A DNA stretch of 64,000 nucleotides. Origin: CAVSRC01 sp963762605. Lineage in GTDB: Bacteria > Pseudomonadota > Alphaproteobacteria > Rhizobiales > Kaistiaceae. Below are positions 55,772 to 64,000 of this stretch, piece by piece. The notes below the pieces were generated by a model, which made no database searches, was not told the DNA's origin, and worked only from the letters and a program-made list of their open reading frames with translations. The stretch is from positions 248,001 to 312,000 of the forward strand of contig CAVXLJ010000017.1 of NCBI GenBank assembly GCA_963762605.1, read 5' to 3'. The position numbers and the translations under genes were made by a program. Position 1 is the stretch's first letter, and the number at the start of each line of letters is the position of its first letter.

Positions 55772-58700
55772 ATGAACGGCAGGACCTATCCCTATCTCGA
55801 CCTGACCGCGCTCGCACCGGTCGGCGCGACGCTGCTTGATCCGCGCCCGGCGTTGGTGTTCTCGGGTGACGGCACACGCATCCTGTGGGCCAATGCGGCC
55901 GGCGTGGTGCTGTTCGACGAGCACCACTTGGCCGATCTGCTCGACCGGCGGCTTTCCGGACTGAACCCGTTGAAGGCCCAGATCACGCGCCTGGCGCGGC
56001 TGTTGCCGAGCGCGGCAAGCCGGCTGGAGATCCTGCGCATCGGACAGGGCGTCACCTTCACGACCGTGACTGCGGCCTGCCGCCGGCTCAATCTTGCCGA
56101 TCGCACGAGTGCGGTCTTCGCCATCGCGGCGGCCGGCGGAACCACGGAATCGCTCGTCACGCGGGCCGAGCGGCTCGCCGATACGATCGCCGAAGACGAC
56201 TGCCTGGCAGCGGTCCTCACCGAGGACGGAAAGGTGCTGGGCGCCTCCGGCGGCTATGACGCGCTGGCCCCTGCCGAATACGCCATCGACGCTCTGGTCG
56301 CTGCGGCGGCAGGCGCCCGCGACGGGCTTGCCAAGCAGACCATCGCCATTGGGCGCAGCGAGCGGCCGGCCGGCGTGGCGCGCTTCGATGCGGGCGGGCG
56401 GGCTTGCCTTCCTGCTCATCGTCGGCCCGGCCGAGGTGGCATCGGTGGCCGTTCCCGAGCCGGTGGCTGTGCCCGAGCCCGTGGCCAAGGCCGAACCGGA
56501 ACCGGTGGAGCCGGTCGTTGAACCGGAACCGGCGCCGGAGCCTCAGCCGATGGCGGAACCACCGCAGCCGGTCCTGAAGAACCTCCTGCGCTTTGCCTTC
56601 GCGCTCGACCGTGACTGGCGCTTCACCTTCGTGTCGCCGGAGCTTGGCTGTGCGGTCGGCACCGACCAGGCGGCCGTGCTCGGCAAGTCGTGGGAGGCAG
56701 TTGCCGAGGTCCTCGGTCTCGATCCCACGGGCGTGGTCAGCGCCGCTCTGCCGGCGGCGCGGACATGGTCGCTCCGCGCGCGCTGGCCGACCGGCGGCGA
56801 GGAGACCATGGCCGTTGACCTGTCGGCTTTCCCGGTGCCGACCGCCGACGGGCACGGCTATCGCGGCTTCGGCCTCTGCCATCTCGACGATCGCCAGCCG
56901 GATACGCGGCCGCTGCGCCGGTCGCTGGCGGAGATCGCCGAGGTCGCCGAAATCGCCACGCCGGAACCGGACGAGCTGGAATCGGAGGCGCCTGAGCCCG
57001 GCGAGATCGAAGCGAGCGCGGCAGCGCTCGAGGCAGCGGCGCCGCCTGCCCCTGAGCCGCCTGCGGCTGAGATGGAGCCCGAGGCCACCCCAGCGCCGCC
57101 GGAAGCACCGGCTCCGCAACGGCCGCCCGTGCGCATCAGTGACGATCTCGACGATGTGGCGCGCAAGATCGTCGAAGAAGGCAACCGGCAACCGCCCCGT
57201 CGGCTTGCCGCATCCGTCCGCGACGGCGACGGCGAACCGCCGACCAACATCGTGCGCCTGCCCGGCGCCGCCTCGCGGCCGGTGCCGCGCCTCTCCGGCA
57301 TCGAACGCGATGCCTTCGAGCGCATCGCCGAAACGTTGGGCGTGCGCCAGCCCGAACCAGAATCCGCCTCGCCGCCCGCGGGCGATGGGCCGCATCCGGC
57401 ACGGCCGGCGAAAGCCCCGGCGGTGGAGACCGATACGCGCCTGCTCGACCGTCTGCCGGTCGGGCTGGTGGTGTTCCGCGATCACCGCACGCTCTTCGCC
57501 AACCGTGCCCTGCTTGAGCTTGCCGGCTACGAAACGCTCGCCGACTTCGTCGAGGCCGGCGGCGTCGACGCCATCTTTCCGAACGGCGCCGAAGGCTGGG
57601 CGAACGGCACGGCGGTCGGCGGTGGGCCACTGACCGTGCGGCGCTCCGACGGCGAACCGACCGCCGTCGAAGCGCGCCTCAACGCCGTCACCTGGGGCGA
57701 GATGACCGCCTTGATGCTGACGATTTCACCCAGCCATGCGGAAGACGCGGAGGACGAGGAGACTCTGGTTGCGGCGCTCGCCGCGGCCGAAGCGCAGAGC
57801 GAGGAGCTGGCGGCGATCCTCGACACCGCCACCGACGGCGTGATCGTGATCGACCGCTCGGGGCGCATCGGCAGCATGAATCGGGCGGGCGAAGCGCTGT
57901 TCGGCATCGACGCCAGCGAATATGTCGGCCGGCCGTTCATCGATCTGCTTGCCGACGAAAGCCACCGACCGGCGCTCGACTATCTCGACGGTCTGGCCGC
58001 CAACGGCGTCGCCAGCGTCCTCAACGACGGGCGCGAGGTCATCGGCCGTGTGCCGCAGGGCGGGCTGATCCCGCTGTTCATGACCATGGGGCGCATCGGC
58101 GAGGGCGAGAAATTCTGCGCGGTCTTGCGCGACATCACCCACTGGAAGAACGTCGAGGAGGAACTGGTCGCCGCGCGCCGTGCCGCCGAGACCGCCAACG
58201 CCCAGAAATCCGATTTCCTCGCCAAGATCAGCCACGAGATCCGCACGCCGCTCAACGCCATCATCGGCTTCTCCGAAGTCATGATGGAGGAGCGTTTCGG
58301 CTCGATCGGCAACGAGCGCTACCGCGCCTATCTCAAGGACATCCACGTCTCAGGCCAGCACCTGATGAGCCTGATCAACGACCTGCTCGACCTGTCGAAG
58401 ATCGAGGCGGGCAAGCTCGACCTGGCTTTTGAGGCCGTCGCCGTCAATTCGGCGATCCAGGAATGTGTCGCGCTGATGCAGCCGCAGGCCAACCGCGCGC
58501 ATATCATCATCCGCACCTCCCTGTCGGGTGAGGTGCCGAACGTCGTCGCCGATCCGCGCTCGCTGCGCCAGATCCTGCTCAACTTGCTCTCCAATGCGGT
58601 GAAGTTCACCCGCGCCGGCGGCCAGGTGATCGTATCGAGTGCCATCGAATCCTCCGGCGAGGTGGTGGTGCGCATCCGCGATACCGGGGTGGGCATGTCC

Positions 58701-58904
58701 GAGAAGGACGTGGAGACGGCGCTGAAGCCGTTCCGCCAACTCGCCACAACCAGGAGCGACGAGCAGCGCGGCACCGGCCTCGGCCTGCCGCTGACCAAGG
58801 CACTGGTCGAGGCCAACCGGGCGAGCTTCGCCATCGACAGCGCCGTCGACCAGGGCACTCTGGTCAAGATCACCTTCCCGACGACCCGCGTGCTGGCGGG
58901 GTAA
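55772..58904 (+). pseudogene. Multi-PAS sensor histidine kinase (PdhS/PleC-like), interrupted by a frameshift
   Basis: The N-terminal part starts at an ATG at 55772 (NGRTYPYLDLTALAPVGATL) and leaves frame near 56391. The rest continues in another frame to 58904, for about 1040 residues if joined. Regions in order: an N-terminal sensor-like part; a Pro/Glu-rich linker (PEPVAVPEPVAKAEPEPVEP); a PAS-like domain (RFAFALDRDWRFTFVSPE); an Ala/Glu/Pro-rich linker; a PAS domain (RLPVGLVVFRDHRTLFAN); a second PAS (AILDTATDGVIVIDRSG); HisKA with KISHEIRTPLNAI (His codon 58233-58235); and HATPase with NLLSNAVKF, DTGVGM and GTGLGLPLTKAL. The catalytic half resembles Brucella PdhS. Removing one CGGG from the run at 56391-56402 restores FDAGGLAFLLIVGPAE. 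The downstream frame could start at the ATG at 56388. Confidence 0.83.
56391..56402 (+). repeat. Tetranucleotide tandem repeat (CGGG)3 at the frameshift site
   Basis: Three perfect CGGG units inside the kinase gene. Two units would keep the N-terminal and C-terminal parts in one frame; three put them out of frame. Confidence 0.85.
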
Positions 58905-58975
58905 GGCAGGGCCCGTCCAGCCGGCATGGCCCATTTCCCCCCTTGAGGGGAGAGATGGGAGATTGCCGCGGCGCC

Positions 58976-60934
<1,959 letters not shown>

Positions 60935-61091
60935 AGTCGCGCTTGCTCCCTCGTTCACGCCGGCGCTGCATCGATAGCGCCCGGGCGGCTTACTGTCCAA
61001 GAAGCGCGCCGACGTTTCGCGGTCAGAAATTCCTTGCGGTCGGCAGCGTTTCTTCCTACCCAGAGATGCCCATCGAGGGAACTCCGATCGC

Positions 61092-62870
61092 ATGAAGCGC
61101 ATAGCCATCCTGGCCGTCATTGCCGTCGGATTGGCAGGATTCGGCGCGCTGGCAGTGCCGCTGCTGGTCTCGCCCGACCTTATCAAGCAGCGCATCGCCG
61201 AGCGGATTTCCGCTGCCACCGGACGGCAGGTGACGCTTTCAGGCGAGCCAAACCTGTCGATCTATCCGCATCTTGCCGTCACCATTGGCGGGCTGACCAT
61301 CGCCAATCCACCAGGCATGGGCGACGATCCCTTCATCGTTGCGGACGAAGTGACCACGCGGCTGCACGTGCTGCCGCTGTTGACCGGGCGGGTGGCGCTC
61401 GACACCTTCGAGCTGGTGCGGCCGCGCGTCCACCTGGTCAGCGACGGCGTTGGCCGCGCGAACTGGCAGCTGTCCGGCAGCAATGCCCATAGCGGGCCGG
61501 TGTTCGCAGATCTCGCCCTCGGCCAGGTGCGGATCAACGACGGAACCGTCATCTACGACGATCATGCCAACAAGCGCCACGAAGAGCTGAACGACGTCAA
61601 CCTCGACATCACCTGGGCGACGCCGGCATCGGCCGCCAGCGGCAGCGGCAAGCTGAAATGGCGGGGCGAAACGATCGAGTTCAACGGCTCGGCCGCCAAC
61701 CCCCTCTCCCTCTTCGAAAGCACCGGATCGCCGGTCCGTTTCGCCATTGCTTCGACGCCGTTGCGCATCACCTTCAACGGCACCGCGCTCGGCGTCGACG
61801 GCGCCAACCTCGAGGGCGACGCCTCGGTAAGCACGCCGTCCTTGCGCAAGGTGGTGGCGTGGCTGGGCACGCCGCTTGGCAACGGCTCGATCCTCGGACC
61901 GGCCTCGATCGAGGGCAGGCTCGCCTGGCACGGATCGGGGCTTTCGTTCTCCAAGGCGTCGTTCAGTCTCGACGGTAACGACGCCAAGGGCGCGGCGTCC
62001 ATCGACTTCGGCGGCGTGCGACCGGCGGTGCAGGGTACGATCGCCGCCGCCAAACTGGATCTGTCTCCCTATTTCGAGGCAGCGCGCGCCGATGCAAGCG
62101 CCAACGGACCGTGGCTCTTCGCGGCAACGCGGCTGCCGATTGCCGACCTTGTCGATTGCGACCTCAGGATTTCGGCGAGCGAGGTGCTGATCGGCGGCGT
62201 GCGCATGACCGGCTTCGGGGCGACCGCTACCATCAAGGACGGCGGCGTCACGGTGAATATCGGCCAGGCGCAGGCCTATGGTGGCAAGCTCGGCGCCACC
62301 ATTGCCGCCAAGATGGACGGCGACAGGCTCGTCAGTCACGTCAAGGCGACGATCGACGGCGCTCTGGCACAGGCGCCGCTCAAGGATCTGCTGGGTGTCG
62401 ACGCGCTCTCCGGCAAAGCAAATGCAAGCATCGAGGTCAGCGCCGGCGGCGCCACCTGGGGAGCGCTGGCGCATTCGCTCGCCGGCGATGCATCGATCGC
62501 GATAGCCGACGGCACGCTGACCGGGATCGACATCAAGGCGATCGCGGCGCGCATGGTCGATCCGCTGGCCGAACCGATGCCGCCGGGCAACGGTTCGGCG
62601 TCCTTCGGCAAGCTCGCCGCAACGCTGACGATCGCCAACGGCGCGCTCAGTACAGGCGACCTGACGATGGAGGGACAGGACTACGCTGTCGCGCTCAATG
62701 GAAGCGGCTCGCTGATCACCGGCTCGGTCAAGGCGAACGCCACGCTGGCGATGAAAGCCGGCTCCGGCAAGACTATTCCCCTTGTGGTTACCGGCACTTG
62801 GCGGGCACCGCTGATCGGCCCACGCCAGCTCACGCTCAGGGGTGGCAGCGGCGACCAGCTGCGCGGATGA
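61092..62870 (+). CDS. AsmA family protein
   Basis: A 592-residue envelope protein with an N-terminal membrane anchor (AILAVIAVGLAGFGALAVPLLV) followed by the AsmA repeat fold: ATGRQVTLSGEPNLSIYPHLAVTIGGLTIANPP, then long beta-rich regions and the C-terminal GNGSASFGKLAATLTIANGALS. AsmA-type proteins bridge inner and outer membranes and assist lipid or protein delivery to the outer membrane. Specific cargo unknown. It diverges from aacS. Confidence 0.88.
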   Translation: MKRIAILAVIAVGLAGFGALAVPLLVSPDLIKQRIAERISAATGRQVTLSGEPNLSIYPHLAVTIGGLTIANPPGMGDDPFIVADEVTTRLHVLPLLTGRVALDTFELVRPRVHLVSDGVGRANWQLSGSNAHSGPVFADLALGQVRINDGTVIYDDHANKRHEELNDVNLDITWATPASAASGSGKLKWRGETIEFNGSAANPLSLFESTGSPVRFAIASTPLRITFNGTALGVDGANLEGDASVSTPSLRKVVAWLGTPLGNGSILGPASIEGRLAWHGSGLSFSKASFSLDGNDAKGAASIDFGGVRPAVQGTIAAAKLDLSPYFEAARADASANGPWLFAATRLPIADLVDCDLRISASEVLIGGVRMTGFGATATIKDGGVTVNIGQAQAYGGKLGATIAAKMDGDRLVSHVKATIDGALAQAPLKDLLGVDALSGKANASIEVSAGGATWGALAHSLAGDASIAIADGTLTGIDIKAIAARMVDPLAEPMPPGNGSASFGKLAATLTIANGALSTGDLTMEGQDYAVALNGSGSLITGSVKANATLAMKAGSGKTIPLVVTGTWRAPLIGPRQLTLRGGSGDQLRG

Positions 62871-62967
62871 CGGATAATTAATGTTGGCGGACGTAGGGCG
62901 CCCGTTGCCCGGCCGTGTTGGCGGTGAAGGGCGTCGAATGGGCGATGCCCGCAAGAGGAAAATCGAT

Positions 62968-63516
62968 ATGTCCGCCAAGACCTTGATCATCGCCACTGCG
63001 GCGCTTGCGGCTTGCACCGCCATGACCCTGCCGGCCTTTGCGGCCGGTGGCGACGGCACCGGCCCGACCCCCGCTGACAAGCCCCCGATTGCTGCGCCGA
63101 CGGTGCCTGCGCGCGCCACGATCATGTTCAACCTGCTCGACACCAATCACGACGGCGCGGTCGACAAGGACGAGTTCGCGGTTCTGTCGAACGCGACCTT
63201 CGAGGCGCTCGACACCAATCACGACGGCAAGCTGACCCCCGATGAGCTGCGCGGACGTTTCGGCGCGGTGCTCGGCGAGCGCGGCGGTCGTGCCGGGCCC
63301 GGCATGGGCTGGGACCGGGACGGTCGCGGTGGGCGCGGGATGATGGGCCGCATGGGCTTCGACGGCCCGCGCGGCGCCGGCCCGCGCGGTGCTGGTCCGC
63401 TGGGTCTCGGACCGCGGCTGACCTTCAACGACATCGACACCAATCACGACGGTGTCATCTCCGCCGACGAGTTCGCGGCTCACATGCCGGGCCCCGGCTA
63501 CGGTCCGCGGCGGTAA
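62968..63516 (+). CDS. Secreted EF-hand protein with three DxNxDG loops
   Basis: A 182-residue exported protein. Signal peptide: SAKTLIIATAALAACTAMTLPAFA. Three EF-hand loops, each beginning DTNHDG: DTNHDGAVDKDE, DTNHDGKLTPDE and DTNHDGVISADE, with Ca-ligand Asp/Asn/Glu positions filled. A Gly/Arg/Pro-rich region (RGGRAGPGMGWDRDGRGG) separates the second and third loops. AAGAGGAAA precedes the ATG. The coding DNA of the loops repeats a 17-bp string GACACCAATCACGACGG three times (63139, 63211, 63436). It is 37 bases upstream of a sigma-factor gene and may be co-transcribed. Confidence 0.88.
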   Translation: MSAKTLIIATAALAACTAMTLPAFAAGGDGTGPTPADKPPIAAPTVPARATIMFNLLDTNHDGAVDKDEFAVLSNATFEALDTNHDGKLTPDELRGRFGAVLGERGGRAGPGMGWDRDGRGGRGMMGRMGFDGPRGAGPRGAGPLGLGPRLTFNDIDTNHDGVISADEFAAHMPGPGYGPRR

Positions 63517-63553
63517 CAAGGGCGACGCACTCGGGGCGAGCTGAGGGAGACCG

Positions 63554-64000
63554 ATGGAATGGCTCATGACGCTCGCCCCGGTGGCCACGTCGCAAAAGAC
63601 GCGACGCGAACCGGCTTCTGCCGGTAAGATCGAGGCCACCGGGGGGCGACGCTCGTTGGAAACGAATGCCGGCACGACCGATGAGGTGCTGGTGGCGGCT
63701 ATCGCCGCCGGCGATCAGCGTGCCTTTGCCGAGATCGTGCGTCGCCACGGTGGCCGGCTGAAGGCGCTGGCGTTGCGTTTCAGCGGCGGGGCGGCGGAAG
63801 CCGACGATATCGTGCAGGAGACCTTCTGGAGCCTGTGGCGCAATGCCAGCCGCTGGCAGCCGGGTGGCCCGCCATTTGCCGCCTACCTGACGCGGATGAC
63901 GATCAACCGCGCCATCGACGGGGAGCGCAAGAAGAAGACCCGGCGCTTCTTCGGGCTGGACGTGGTCGAGGACGCCGCCGACCCGGACCCCGCGGCCGAC
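63554..64000 (+). CDS. ECF-type RNA polymerase sigma factor (3' end outside window)
   Basis: 149 N-terminal residues are visible from an ATG at 63554. The sigma region 2 reads VLVAAIAAGDQRAFAEIVRRH, then ADDIVQETFWSLWRNASRW, including the DDIVQETF signature of sigma-70 region 2.2-2.3, and PFAAYLTRMTINRAIDGERKKK. The region 4 helix-turn-helix is outside the window. The sequence ends in an Asp/Pro-rich linker. It follows the EF-hand gene closely; a sensor or anti-sigma partner may lie beyond the window. Confidence 0.9.
   Translation, partial: MEWLMTLAPVATSQKTRREPASAGKIEATGGRRSLETNAGTTDEVLVAAIAAGDQRAFAEIVRRHGGRLKALALRFSGGAAEADDIVQETFWSLWRNASRWQPGGPPFAAYLTRMTINRAIDGERKKKTRRFFGLDVVEDAADPDPAAD

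Noticed and set aside
58930..58960. CCCC-TTGA-GGGG hairpin between the kinase and aacS genes as a terminator
   Set aside because: No T-tract on either strand; it may be a dispersed repeat, but I see one copy only.

Overview
This is a gene-dense, GC-rich chromosomal window from an alphaproteobacterium, most likely of the order Hyphomicrobiales (Rhizobiales). I cannot name the genus. Lineage clues are a plant/alphaproteobacterial-type glutamate-cysteine ligase beside rsmE, three DUF1127 proteins, an SbmA/BacA-type transporter, a short HisG with its HisZ partner, a PdhS/PleC-like kinase gene, and a tRNA-His that lacks G-1 and carries A73. There is no sign of phage, insertion sequence, integron, CRISPR array or rRNA operon.

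Layout. 1-9.3 kb: a pair of M16 zinc peptidases, RNA-modification genes (rsmD, an rluB-like gene, tadA), a lipoprotein, ribF, a HAD phosphatase, an orphan sigma-54 activator and a secreted protein. 9.5-11.75 kb: groSL behind a perfect CIRCE operator, with a strong terminator. 11.8-14.2 kb: an SbmA-like transporter flanked by two stand-alone cyclic-nucleotide-binding-domain proteins. 14.4-17.7 kb: hisS-hisZ-hisG. 17.8-25.7 kb: two DUF1127 proteins, tag, two L,D-transpeptidases, an MFS exporter, aceB and a two-gene ABC exporter. 25.7-28.1 kb: thiM-thiE behind a TPP riboswitch, and an ArsR/SRPBCC pair with a double operator. 28.1-35.9 kb: glycolate oxidase genes glcD, glcE and glcF diverging from the lactate-oxidation genes lutABC. 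Glyoxylate made by glycolate oxidase can be consumed by the malate synthase at 22-24 kb.

35.9-47 kb: an amino-acid ABC importer lacking its ATPase, an amidotransferase, a PP2A-like phosphatase, a palindromic repeat, a 1-Cys peroxiredoxin, a LysR regulator diverging from a third DUF1127 gene, a universal stress protein, gshA, rsmE and xseA. 47-52.5 kb: a frameshifted GNAT gene, an orphan ThDP enzyme, hypothetical proteins, a DTW protein and a phosphoribosyltransferase. 52.5-64 kb: an AT-rich secreted-protein gene diverging from a caspase-like protein that has lost both catalytic residues, tRNA-His, a phasin with PhaR-like boxes, a multi-PAS kinase gene broken at a CGGG repeat, aacS, an AsmA-family protein, an EF-hand protein and the start of a sigma factor gene.

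Points most worth following: the caspase pseudoenzyme with its AT-rich neighbour (52.5-54.5 kb); the kinase gene broken at a three-unit tetranucleotide repeat behind a TTAA-N7-TTAA box (55.7-58.9 kb); the transporter with two unequal nucleotide-sensor-like proteins (11.8-14.2 kb); and the matched tRNA-His and HisRS peculiarity.
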